Below are positions 26,811-35,135 of a DNA stretch of 64,000 bases, piece by piece (the stretch's first letter is position 1; each line of letters begins with the position of its first letter). A program made the translations under genes and the position numbers. The notes under the pieces are model-generated. The model was given only the letters and a program-made list of their open reading frames with translations. It had not been told where the DNA came from and searched no databases. Source of the DNA: Planctomycetota bacterium (GTDB lineage: Bacteria; Planctomycetota; B15-G4; JADJEK01); NCBI GenBank assembly GCA_016709145.1, contig JADJEK010000010.1, positions 1 to 64,000 of the forward strand. Reading direction: 5' to 3'.

Positions 26811-29800
26811 ATGCGTACCCCTGCACTCCCGCTGCTCTGCGCTGGTGTCCTCGGCCTGTTCCCCGTCGTCGCGGCGTCCGCGCAGGATGTGCCGCGCGCC
26901 GCGCCGCGCAGCGCGCGAGCGACCGAAGGCGGCGATCCGCGCAAGCTCCCGCTCGAGGCTGCGGCGCGAGCGCTCGAAGCGCGCGACTTCGGCGCGGCCG
27001 AGCAGCATCTGCTCGCAGCGTTGTGGTTCGAGCCCTTCGCTGCCGACGTCCTCGCGTCGTACGTGCGCGCGGCCGGCGATCGCTCCGACGTCGCGCGCAT
27101 GCGCCTCCATGCGCTCGCGGCCGCGCTCGCCGACGCGAAGGGCGGCGTCGACGTCCCGCTCGATCTGAAGCCGCTGTTCCCGGCCGACGACCCCGACCCA
27201 CTGCGCCTCGCGACCTCGCGAGCCAACGCCATCGCCGAACTCGCCACGTTCGCCGATCGCGAGTCCCCGGCGTCGGGCAAGACCGCCGGTTCGCCGGTGC
27301 TCGCGCGACATGCGCGCCTGCTGGCGTGGTCGATGATGGTCGACCAACCCGCCCTGTGGAACGCGTTCGGAGCGACGTTCGACGACGCCTGCGCGACGCG
27401 CACGAACGCACACGAACCCGTCGTCGCCGCGCTCAAGCGCCTGATCGCCGAGGGCGAAGCGCAGCAGAAGCTCGACGTCGCGATCCTCGCCGCGTCGTGC
27501 TTACACGGTCTCGCGTGCCAAGCCGGCCTGAAGGACCTGAAGGGCCCGAAGCCGCCCGATCTCGGCAGCGTGCGCAGCTTCGCCGCGAACGCGCTCGCGA
27601 AGGCGCGCGACCAACTCGTGCGCCAGACGACGCCGCTGACGATCGAACAACTCGAACTGATGACGGAAGAAGAGCGCCTCGCGTTCACGAACGCGCACGC
27701 GACGCCGGCGAACCCAGGCATCGCGATGTCGCGCAGCGGGCGTTACCGCATCGAGACCACGTGCGGCCACGGCACGCTGCTCGGCGCCGCCGAAACCATC
27801 GAGTTCCACCACGAGCGCCTCGTGAGCTTCTTCGGCAGCGATCCGTTCGTCGGCAAGCTCGGCGTCGTGCGCATCGTGCCCGAAGCGTCGGGCCTCGAAG
27901 CCGAAGGCACGCCGTTCTGGTGGGCCGGCGGCTTCCAATCCGGCGACATCACGACGCTGCGCTTCAACGCCGGCTCGATCCCCGGCCTCGGCCGCGGGCT
28001 CACGCACGAACTCACGCACCGCTTCGACGGCGCCGTCAACCCCGGCATCCCGGCCTGGCTCGCCGAAGGCAAGGCCGTGTGGACCGGCGCGGCCTACGGC
28101 CACTCGGCCGAATCCACGTTCCTCGCGAACCACGTCTCGCCGGGCACGATCGACGCCGCGATGCGCAAGGGCTACGGCGGCCTCGACAAGCTCAAGGAAC
28201 TGGTCGAAGGCAAACTCGAGGACTACCGCGACAACTACACGGCCGGCTACGCGCTCTACGTGTTCCTGGACACGTGGCACGAGGAGGGCGGCCCACCCCT
28301 CTATCGCGAGCGCTTGCAGAAGTTCCAGCGCGAGATCGGTCAACACAAGAGCGCGTGGAAGTGGTTCGAGCAGTGCTTTTGCGACGGCAAGGACGGTCGG
28401 CCCGCGAAGGCCGACGCGTTCGCGAAGTCGTTCAACGACTTCCTGTGGGGCTTCTACTGGCTCGACCCGAAGCCGTGGACGAGCCGCTACACGGACAAGG
28501 TCACCGACGAACCGGCCACGTACGTGTTCGATTCGCCGACGTGGGGCTTCGCGCGCAACCGCGCCGAGCCGTGGTTCGGGCAGGACCAGGCCACGCTGGC
28601 CGGCGAAGTGTTACAGCGCCTCGGCAAGCCACAGGAAGCCGCGCGCGCGTTCGTCTGGGCCCACGAGATGGACGAACCGTCGACGCCGCGCGCACTGAAA
28701 CTCGCGGACCTGCTCGACAAGACCGGCGATTCCAAGGCCGCGTTCGCGCTGCGCGCCGAGGCCGCCGCGCGGACGCCGCACAGCTCGACGCCGCCGCGCG
28801 CGAAGTCGCCGCTGCTGACGCAATGGCCGCGCGTCGCGACGCACGTCGGCGCGCTGGCGAGTGCGGCCCGCGTCGCGCAGGACCGCCGACAACCGCTGAC
28901 CGCGTCGTACCTCGGCGCCGAACACGATCGCCTCGCGCGCTTGCTCGGCCTCGCGCCGCTCGACCTCGCGGTACCGGCCGACGCGAAGGAACCGCCTCAT
29001 CCGCTGATCGGCGTCCCCCACGACCTCGCGACCGCGGGGCTGATCGAGGAGGATCTGACCGGCTACCAGGAGTACCGCACGCCGAACCTGTGGTACTGGA
29101 CCAAGGACGGCGATCTCCACGTCGGTCGCGAGAAGCCGCGCGAGGACACCGGCGTCATGGACCGCACCGCGCATCAACGCCACGCCTACGTGCGCGGCCG
29201 AGAGTGGTTCGGGCCCGGCGCGTATCGCATCCGCACGCGCATCCACTTCACGACCACGTACGTGTCGGGAGGGCTCGTGCTCGGCATCACGCGCCGCGAC
29301 CGCAACCTGCGACTCGAGTTCTCGGCCGGCGACTACATGTACTCGATCGGCCAATCGACGCAGGCCGCCGAGCTGAAGTCCGTGAACGTCCGCCTGCACG
29401 GCATCCGCGACGGCGAAGTGTTCGGGCAGGAGCCCGCGCGCGAGGTCAAGTTCGACACCAAGGTGACGTCGTTCCCGATCGAACTCGTCGTCGACGGGCC
29501 GATGGTGCTCGCGTTCGTCAATGACCAGTGGATCGGCACGTACCACACCGTCGACGGCCAACCGGTCGAAGGCTTCGTCGGCTTCGCGTCGTCGATGGGC
29601 GCCTATCGCGTCGAGAGGCCGACGATCGAGCGCTTGGATCGCGCCCGCGCCGCGGGATTCGTCGATCCGCGAGTACCTGGACTGACGTTGGAGGACGGCG
29701 GCGCGATCCTCGAGCGCGATCTGCTCAATCGCACGTGCCTCGGCCTCCCGCGCCATCCGACCGGCTCGCTCGTGGTCTGGTTGCCGCGCCCCAAGCCGAT

Positions 29801-30215
29801 GGAGACCGACAGCGCGCCGGGCGAGGACGGCTACGACCGCGAACGCCTGATGGCCGACGCTTGGGGTCGCACGCGCGACTTGCAGAGGTTCCTCGCCCGC
29901 GACGGCTACGACCAACCCGTGACGATCGTGTTGCCCGACCTGCTCGACGCGGCACAGCTCGCGCAGTTCGAAAAGATGCTGAAGAACGGCGGTGTCGAGG
30001 GCGTGCCGATCCTGATCCACAAGAAGCGCGAGGCGTTCCGCCGCGACGTCGACCAGGACGGGGTCGAGGACGGCAGCAACCTCCCGCTGATCCTGTTCGT
30101 CGATCCGGCCGGCGTGCTGCGCATGATCTCCGGCGAGTTCACGATGACTTCGACGTCGATCCCCGACGTCCTGCGCAATTGGCTCGAGGTCCATCGGGGC
30201 CGCGCGAGTCGTTGA
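26811..30215 (+). CDS. Large secreted multidomain protein: TPR-like, HExxH zincin, LamG/DUF1080-like and thioredoxin-like parts
   Basis: 1134 residues with a signal peptide (MRTPALPLLCAGVLGLFPVV, cleaved near ASAQD). About 45-130 are helical TPR-like units. The gluzincin-like domain (about 310-600) has an intact LTHELTHRFDG at residue 399 and the downstream NPGIPAWLAEGKAVWTG. A beta-sandwich resembling LamG or DUF1080 sugar-binding domains spans about 780-940 (YRIRTRIHFTTTYVSGGLVL, VTSFPIELVVDGPMVLAFVN, GFVGFASSMGAYRVE). The last 150 residues read like a thioredoxin or peroxiredoxin-like fold without a CxxC pair (LPLILFVDPAGVLRMISGEF). The domain chain suggests a cell-surface peptidase acting on bound glycoconjugates, which is inference. 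A TAAGCT hexamer 9 nt upstream may give a leaderless start. Confidence 0.8.
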   Translation: MRTPALPLLCAGVLGLFPVVAASAQDVPRAAPRSARATEGGDPRKLPLEAAARALEARDFGAAEQHLLAALWFEPFAADVLASYVRAAGDRSDVARMRLHALAAALADAKGGVDVPLDLKPLFPADDPDPLRLATSRANAIAELATFADRESPASGKTAGSPVLARHARLLAWSMMVDQPALWNAFGATFDDACATRTNAHEPVVAALKRLIAEGEAQQKLDVAILAASCLHGLACQAGLKDLKGPKPPDLGSVRSFAANALAKARDQLVRQTTPLTIEQLELMTEEERLAFTNAHATPANPGIAMSRSGRYRIETTCGHGTLLGAAETIEFHHERLVSFFGSDPFVGKLGVVRIVPEASGLEAEGTPFWWAGGFQSGDITTLRFNAGSIPGLGRGLTHELTHRFDGAVNPGIPAWLAEGKAVWTGAAYGHSAESTFLANHVSPGTIDAAMRKGYGGLDKLKELVEGKLEDYRDNYTAGYALYVFLDTWHEEGGPPLYRERLQKFQREIGQHKSAWKWFEQCFCDGKDGRPAKADAFAKSFNDFLWGFYWLDPKPWTSRYTDKVTDEPATYVFDSPTWGFARNRAEPWFGQDQATLAGEVLQRLGKPQEAARAFVWAHEMDEPSTPRALKLADLLDKTGDSKAAFALRAEAAARTPHSSTPPRAKSPLLTQWPRVATHVGALASAARVAQDRRQPLTASYLGAEHDRLARLLGLAPLDLAVPADAKEPPHPLIGVPHDLATAGLIEEDLTGYQEYRTPNLWYWTKDGDLHVGREKPREDTGVMDRTAHQRHAYVRGREWFGPGAYRIRTRIHFTTTYVSGGLVLGITRRDRNLRLEFSAGDYMYSIGQSTQAAELKSVNVRLHGIRDGEVFGQEPAREVKFDTKVTSFPIELVVDGPMVLAFVNDQWIGTYHTVDGQPVEGFVGFASSMGAYRVERPTIERLDRARAAGFVDPRVPGLTLEDGGAILERDLLNRTCLGLPRHPTGSLVVWLPRPKPMETDSAPGEDGYDRERLMADAWGRTRDLQRFLARDGYDQPVTIVLPDLLDAAQLAQFEKMLKNGGVEGVPILIHKKREAFRRDVDQDGVEDGSNLPLILFVDPAGVLRMISGEFTMTSTSIPDVLRNWLEVHRGRASR

Positions 30216-30270
30216 ACGCGGCGGCGGACGGAGCCGCGATGGCGGAATCGGCGGCAACGGACCGCGCGGG

Positions 30271-30291
30271 GCGGCTGGTATAACCGGCCGC
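30271..30291 (+). promoter_or_regulatory. Putative tal promoter with a dyad around its -10 box
   Basis: TATAAC at 30279-30284 is a good -10 match in very GC-rich DNA, 50 nt before the transaldolase ATG. It sits at the centre of a 9-bp inverted repeat with one mismatch (GCGGCTGGT / ACCGGCCGC). The dyad may be an operator. Confidence 0.4.
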
Positions 30292-30334
30292 GATTCGACG
30301 TCCGACTCGCGTTCGTCCACGGAGCATCGCCCCC

Positions 30335-31477
30335 ATGGCACAGCCGACCAAGAACCCGCTCGCGCGCCTTCCTGATCTCGGGCAGAGCATCTGGTTCGAC
30401 TACATCCGTCGCGACATGGTCCAGGACGGCACGCTGGCGCGATTGATCGCCACCGACGAACTGCGCGGCATGACCTCGAATCCAACGATCTTCGCGCAGG
30501 CGATCGCGGGCTCGTCGCTCTACGACGGCGACATCCGCGCGGCGGCCGCGACCGCGACCACCGAGCAGATCTTCGAATCACTGGCGATCGCCGACATCCG
30601 CGCGGCCTGCGACGTGTTCCGACCGGTCTACGACCAGACCAAGGGCCTGGACGGCTACGTCTCGCTCGAGGTCTCGCCGAAGCTCGCGCGCGACACGGCC
30701 GGCACGACCAAGGACGCGACGCGCCTGTGGAAGGCCGTCGATCGGCCGAACTTGATGATCAAGATCCCCGGCACGCAGGAAGGCCTGCCGGCGATCGAGG
30801 CCTCGCTGGCCGCCGGCGTCAACGTCAACGTCACGTTGCTGTTCTCGGTCGAACGCTATCGCGAGGTCATGGACGCGTGGCTGCGGGCTCTCGAATCGCG
30901 CGCGGCCAGAGGTTTGGCCGTCGATCGCGTCGCGTCGGTCGCGAGCTTCTTCGTGTCGCGCGTCGACACCAACGTCGACAAGGCGATCGACGCCGCGCTG
31001 AAGTCGGCGCCCGCGCCGCTCGCCACGCGTTTGAACGCCGCGAAGAGCACGCTCGCGATCGCGAACGCGCGGCTCGCGTACCAGGCCTACGTCGATGCCG
31101 TCGCCCACCACGCGCGCTTCGCCGCGTTGAGCGCGAAGGGCGCGATGCCGCAGCGCGCGCTGTGGGCTTCGACGTCGACGAAGAGCAAGACGCTGCCCGA
31201 CGTGCTCTACGTCGAGGCATTGATCGGCAAGGACACCGTCAACACGGTGCCGCCGGCGACGTACGACGCGTACCGCGACCATGGCGATCCGGCCGTGCGC
31301 GTGACCGACGATCTCGCCGGAGCGAAGGCCGCGTTCCAACTGCTGAAGGACGCGGGCATCGATTTCGCGGCGATCACGCGCGAACTCGAGATCGACGGCG
31401 TGAAGAAGTTCGCCGAGTCGTTCGACGAGCTCCTCGCGTCCATCCAAACGAAGCGCGCCGCGATCGCGTCGCGTTGA
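30335..31477 (+). CDS. tal: Transaldolase
   Basis: 380 residues, the size of the longer TalB/TalC-like bacterial type. It transfers a dihydroxyacetone unit between sugar phosphates in the non-oxidative pentose-phosphate pathway. Signatures: LGQSIWFDYIRRDMV, the conserved start of the barrel GMTSNPTIFAQAI, GYVSLEVSPKLA, and the Schiff-base Lys (about residue 143) in NLMIKIPGTQEG. VNVTLLFSVERY and RALWASTSTKSK also match the family. It lies 43 bp before gnd on the same strand, the usual pentose-phosphate pairing; zwf is not in the window. Confidence 0.96.
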   Translation: MAQPTKNPLARLPDLGQSIWFDYIRRDMVQDGTLARLIATDELRGMTSNPTIFAQAIAGSSLYDGDIRAAAATATTEQIFESLAIADIRAACDVFRPVYDQTKGLDGYVSLEVSPKLARDTAGTTKDATRLWKAVDRPNLMIKIPGTQEGLPAIEASLAAGVNVNVTLLFSVERYREVMDAWLRALESRAARGLAVDRVASVASFFVSRVDTNVDKAIDAALKSAPAPLATRLNAAKSTLAIANARLAYQAYVDAVAHHARFAALSAKGAMPQRALWASTSTKSKTLPDVLYVEALIGKDTVNTVPPATYDAYRDHGDPAVRVTDDLAGAKAAFQLLKDAGIDFAAITRELEIDGVKKFAESFDELLASIQTKRAAIASR

Positions 31478-31520
31478 CGAACACACGCGCGTTCCGCGCG
31501 ATCACGACCTGGGAGGGTTC

Positions 31521-32945
31521 ATGGCGGGCAGCAACGGCCTTGCGGGATTCGGCGTCATCGGTCTCGGAGTCATGGGCGCGAACCTCGCGCAGAACGTCGA
31601 GGGCCGAGGGTTCTCGGTCGCGGTGTGGAACCTCGAACCCGACGTGACCGACGCGTTCGTACTGAAGACGAAGGGCCGTCAATTCGCCGGCACGAAGACG
31701 CTCGAAGAGTTCGTGCAGAAGCTCGAATCGCCGCGACGGATCCTGCTGATGATCACGGCCGGCAAGCCGGTCGACTCGACGCTCGAAAAGCTGAAGCCCC
31801 TGCTCGCGCGCGGCGACATCGTCATCGACGGCGGCAATTCGTGGTTCGAGGACACGCGTCGACGTGAAGCGGACTATGGCGCAGCGGGCCTCCACTTCGT
31901 CGGCATGGGCGTCTCCGGCGGCGAAGAGGGCGCGCGTCACGGCCCGTCCCTGATGCCGGGCGGCACCAAGGACGCGTGGAAGCGCCTCGAGCCCGTGCTG
32001 ACCTCGATCGCGGCGAAGACCGACTCCGGCCCATGCGTCACCCACGTCGGCCCCGATGGCGCCGGCCACTTCGTGAAGATGGTCCACAACGGCATCGAGT
32101 ACGGCGACATGCAGTTGATCGCCGAGACCTACGACATCCTGCGCCGCGGCGTCGGCATGAGCGTCGACGCGATCGCCGACACGTTCACGAGCTGGAATGC
32201 CGGTCCGCTGCAGTCGTTCCTCGTCGAGATCACGGCGAAGGTGCTGCGCGTGAAGGACCCGGCGACGAAGCAGCCGCTCGTCGACCTGATCCTCGATCAG
32301 GCCGGCCAGAAGGGCACCGGCAAGTGGACGGCGAAGGTCGCGCTCGACCTCGGCGTCGCGGTACCGACGATCGCCGCCGCCGTCGACGCGCGCGTGCTGT
32401 CCGGCTTGAAGGACGAACGCGTCGCCGCCGCAGCCAAGCTGCGCGGACCGACGAAGAAGGCCTCGGGCGACGTCGCCAAATGGGTCGCCGCCGCGCACGA
32501 CGCCCTGTTGCTCGGCCGCATCGCCGCGTACGCACAGGGCATGAGCCTGATCCGCGCCGGCTCCGAGACCTACCAATGGAACATCGACCTCGCCGAGATG
32601 GCGCGCATCTGGACCGGCGGTTGCATCATCCGCTCGCAGTTGCTCGACGTCATCCGCGGCGCGTTCGCTTCGCGCAAGAAGCCCGCGAACCTCGTCATGG
32701 CGCGCGACGTGGCTCGCGTGGCGAAGAAGGCCCAGCGCGGCTTGCGCAAGGTGCTGCAGTTCACGACCGGCGCCGGCCTCGCAACGCCCGCACTGGCAGC
32801 GAGCCTGGCCTGGTTCGACGCGTACCGTTCCGCCGTGCTGCCGCAGAACCTCACGCAGGCGCAGCGCGACGCGTTCGGTGCGCACACGTACGAGCGCATC
32901 GACCAACCGGGCAAGGGTCCGTTCCACACCGATTGGTCGAAATGA
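31521..32945 (+). CDS. gnd: 6-phosphogluconate dehydrogenase, decarboxylating
   Basis: 474 residues, standard for the long (GndA) form. It oxidises and decarboxylates 6-phosphogluconate to ribulose 5-phosphate. The dinucleotide-binding start FGVIGLGVMGANLAQNVE and the substrate signature GMGVSGGEEGARHGPSLMPG are present, followed by HFVKMVHNGIEYGDMQLIAE with the catalytic Lys, and IWTGGCIIRSQLLD. GGGAGGG precedes the ATG. Probably cotranscribed with tal. Confidence 0.97.
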   Translation: MAGSNGLAGFGVIGLGVMGANLAQNVEGRGFSVAVWNLEPDVTDAFVLKTKGRQFAGTKTLEEFVQKLESPRRILLMITAGKPVDSTLEKLKPLLARGDIVIDGGNSWFEDTRRREADYGAAGLHFVGMGVSGGEEGARHGPSLMPGGTKDAWKRLEPVLTSIAAKTDSGPCVTHVGPDGAGHFVKMVHNGIEYGDMQLIAETYDILRRGVGMSVDAIADTFTSWNAGPLQSFLVEITAKVLRVKDPATKQPLVDLILDQAGQKGTGKWTAKVALDLGVAVPTIAAAVDARVLSGLKDERVAAAAKLRGPTKKASGDVAKWVAAAHDALLLGRIAAYAQGMSLIRAGSETYQWNIDLAEMARIWTGGCIIRSQLLDVIRGAFASRKKPANLVMARDVARVAKKAQRGLRKVLQFTTGAGLATPALAASLAWFDAYRSAVLPQNLTQAQRDAFGAHTYERIDQPGKGPFHTDWSK

Positions 32946-32972
32946 CCTGATTTCCCGCGGAGGAGTCGGCGC

Positions 32973-33743
32973 GTGGGCGCCACTCATCCCGCGATGGAAA
33001 CCTTGCTCCAAGTCTCCGACCTCCTCGTGCGCTACGGCGACCGCGTCGCCGTCGGCGCGATCTCGTTCGACATCGGGCGCGGCGAAATCCTCGGCTTGCT
33101 CGGCCCGAACGGCGCCGGCAAGACGTCGACGATCTCGTGCATCTCCGGTCTGCGTGAGCCCGACGGCGGACGCTTCGCGTTCGACGGCGCGGCGTTCTCG
33201 CCGAACTCGGACGCGAACGCTCGCGCGCGCATCGGGCTCGTGCCGCAATCGTTGGCCTTGTACGACGAACTCAGCGCCGACGAGAACTTGCTGTTCTTCG
33301 CGCGCATCGCCGGACTCGGCCGCGCCGACGCACGCATCGCGGCGGACCGTGGGCTCGAGCTGTCCGGCCTCACCGATCGCAGGCGCGACCGAGTCTCGAC
33401 TTTTTCCGGCGGCATGAAGCGCCGCCTCAACCTGGCGGCCGGCGATCTGCATCAGCCGGCGCTGCTCGTGCTCGACGAGCCGACCGTCGGCGTCGACCCG
33501 CAATCGCGCCAGCACATCTTCGATGCGCTCGAGCGGCTGAAGGCCGAAGGCCGGTCGCTGCTGTACACCACGCACTACATGGAAGAGGCCGAACGCCTGT
33601 GCGATCGCATCGCGATCATGGACGAGGGACGCATCCTCGACGTCGGGCCGGCCACGGCGCTGGCCGAGCGCGCGGGATTGCCGGGCGCGAACCTGGAAAC
33701 GGTGTTCCTGAAGCTCACCGGAAAGCAGTTGCGTGACGCATGA
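32973..33743 (+). CDS. ABC-2 type transporter ATP-binding protein
   Basis: 256 residues from a GTG start preceded by GGAGGAG; an ATG 21 bases later is the alternative. Walker A is LLGPNGAGKTSTI, the Q-loop is IGLVPQSLALYDELSADENL, the ABC signature is VSTFSGGMKRRLNLA, and Walker B is LLVLDEPTVGVD with the switch His in YTTHYMEEAERLCDRI. This pattern is that of ABC-2 exporters of the NodI/CcmA/drug-resistance class. The stop overlaps the permease start (ATGA). Substrate unknown. Confidence 0.94.
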   Translation: MGATHPAMETLLQVSDLLVRYGDRVAVGAISFDIGRGEILGLLGPNGAGKTSTISCISGLREPDGGRFAFDGAAFSPNSDANARARIGLVPQSLALYDELSADENLLFFARIAGLGRADARIAADRGLELSGLTDRRRDRVSTFSGGMKRRLNLAAGDLHQPALLVLDEPTVGVDPQSRQHIFDALERLKAEGRSLLYTTHYMEEAERLCDRIAIMDEGRILDVGPATALAERAGLPGANLETVFLKLTGKQLRDA

Positions 33744-35092
33744 ACTCACTCCACGCCGCTTGGATCGTCGCGAAGAAGGACTTGCTGCTCGCGCTGCGCG
33801 ATCGCACCGGACTCTTGCTCGGCTTCTTGTTGCCGATCGTGCTGGTCGGCGCGTTCGGCTTCATCTTCAAGGTCAGCTTCGGCCAGGACGGCGGCGGCAT
33901 GGACCGCGCCACGCTGTGGGTCGCCGACGAGGATGGGACCGACGCGAGCCGCGCATTCGTGGCCGCGCTGCGTGACGCCGCGACGATCCGCTTGCGACCT
34001 GAGCCCGGCGACGAACCCGCGACCGCGGACGCGCTGCGCACGAAGGTCGAAGCCGGCGACGCGCATCACGCGCTGATCGTCGAGAAGGGCTTCGCCGAAG
34101 CGCTGACCGCCGAGCGTTTCCCGCCGCTCTCGATGTTGCGCGACCCCGATCGCCAGGTCGAATCGCAGATGATCTCGATCGGAGTGATGTCCGCGTTCTT
34201 CGCGTCGCAAGGGCCGGGTCTGTCGCACTTGTTCACGGCTCGCGCGCTCGAGCTCGCCGGTCTGCCGCCGGAATGGCACGACCGCGTCGTCGCGATCTCG
34301 AAGACGTTCTCGACGACGATCGGCGGCCTGTTCGACGAGAAGGACCGCGCGGCCACGGATGGAACGACCACCGCCTCCGATGCGAAAGACGGCCCGGACT
34401 TCGGCTCGATGTTCTCGCAGCTCGTGCCGATGACGACGACGGACGTGCGCCCGTCCGGACGACCGCAGATCAGCTACTGGATGGCGCAGACCGTCTGCGG
34501 CAACGCGATCATGATGCTGATGTTCGGGCTCGTCGCTTGCGGCCAGACACTGCTGCGCGAGCGCGAGGACGGCACGTTGTCGCGCCTGCTGACGTCGCGG
34601 CTGCCGCGCTCGTCGATCCTGTGGGGCAAGGCGCTGATGGCCGCACTGATGGGCGCGGCGCAACTGTTCGTCGTGTTCGCGTTCGGCTCCCTCGTGTTCC
34701 AGGTCAACTTCCTGGCCGACCCGAGCACGCTGTTCGTCGTGTCCGCGGCCACGATCTTCGCGATCACGGGCTTCGGCATCGTGGTCGCCGCGTGGGCCAA
34801 GACCCAGAAGCAGGCCGAGGGCCTGTCGACCGTGATCATCTTGGTGATGTCGGCACTCGGCGGCGCGTGGTTCCCGATCCAGATGGTCGACCTGCCGCTC
34901 GCGGCTCAAGTCGTCACACGCTGCACGCTGACGCATTGGGCCATGAGTTCGTACCAGGGCATGCTGTGGCACGCGAAGCCTTGGACCGATGCGTCGATGT
35001 TGACGAGCATCGGCGTCCTGGTCGCGTTCGGCGCACTCGCGTTGACGACGGCGCACGTGCTGTTCGTGAAGCGTTACGTCCGCGCGGCATGA
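33740..35092 (+). CDS. ABC-2 type transporter permease
   Basis: 450 residues with the ABC-2 topology: one N-terminal helix (GLLLGFLLPIVLVGAFGFIF), an extracytoplasmic domain of about 180 residues, then five further helices (for example VSAATIFAITGFGIVVAAWA and SALGGAWFPIQMVDLPLAA). The segment TLLREREDGTLSRLLTSRLP is the cytoplasmic coupling region typical of the family. Translationally coupled to the ATPase. Such half-transporters export lipids, antibiotics or polysaccharides; no substrate clue is nearby. It ends 43 bp before the converging secreted-protein gene. Confidence 0.92.
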   Translation: MNSLHAAWIVAKKDLLLALRDRTGLLLGFLLPIVLVGAFGFIFKVSFGQDGGGMDRATLWVADEDGTDASRAFVAALRDAATIRLRPEPGDEPATADALRTKVEAGDAHHALIVEKGFAEALTAERFPPLSMLRDPDRQVESQMISIGVMSAFFASQGPGLSHLFTARALELAGLPPEWHDRVVAISKTFSTTIGGLFDEKDRAATDGTTTASDAKDGPDFGSMFSQLVPMTTTDVRPSGRPQISYWMAQTVCGNAIMMLMFGLVACGQTLLREREDGTLSRLLTSRLPRSSILWGKALMAALMGAAQLFVVFAFGSLVFQVNFLADPSTLFVVSAATIFAITGFGIVVAAWAKTQKQAEGLSTVIILVMSALGGAWFPIQMVDLPLAAQVVTRCTLTHWAMSSYQGMLWHAKPWTDASMLTSIGVLVAFGALALTTAHVLFVKRYVRAA

Positions 35093-35135
35093 CGGAGCGT
35101 GGACGCGAACGAAGCGAAGGCGTCGGCCCGCGCGG

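Noticed and set aside
31374..33749. 791-codon open frame on the minus strand
   Set aside because: Antisense to gnd and the ABC ATPase, both unmistakable.
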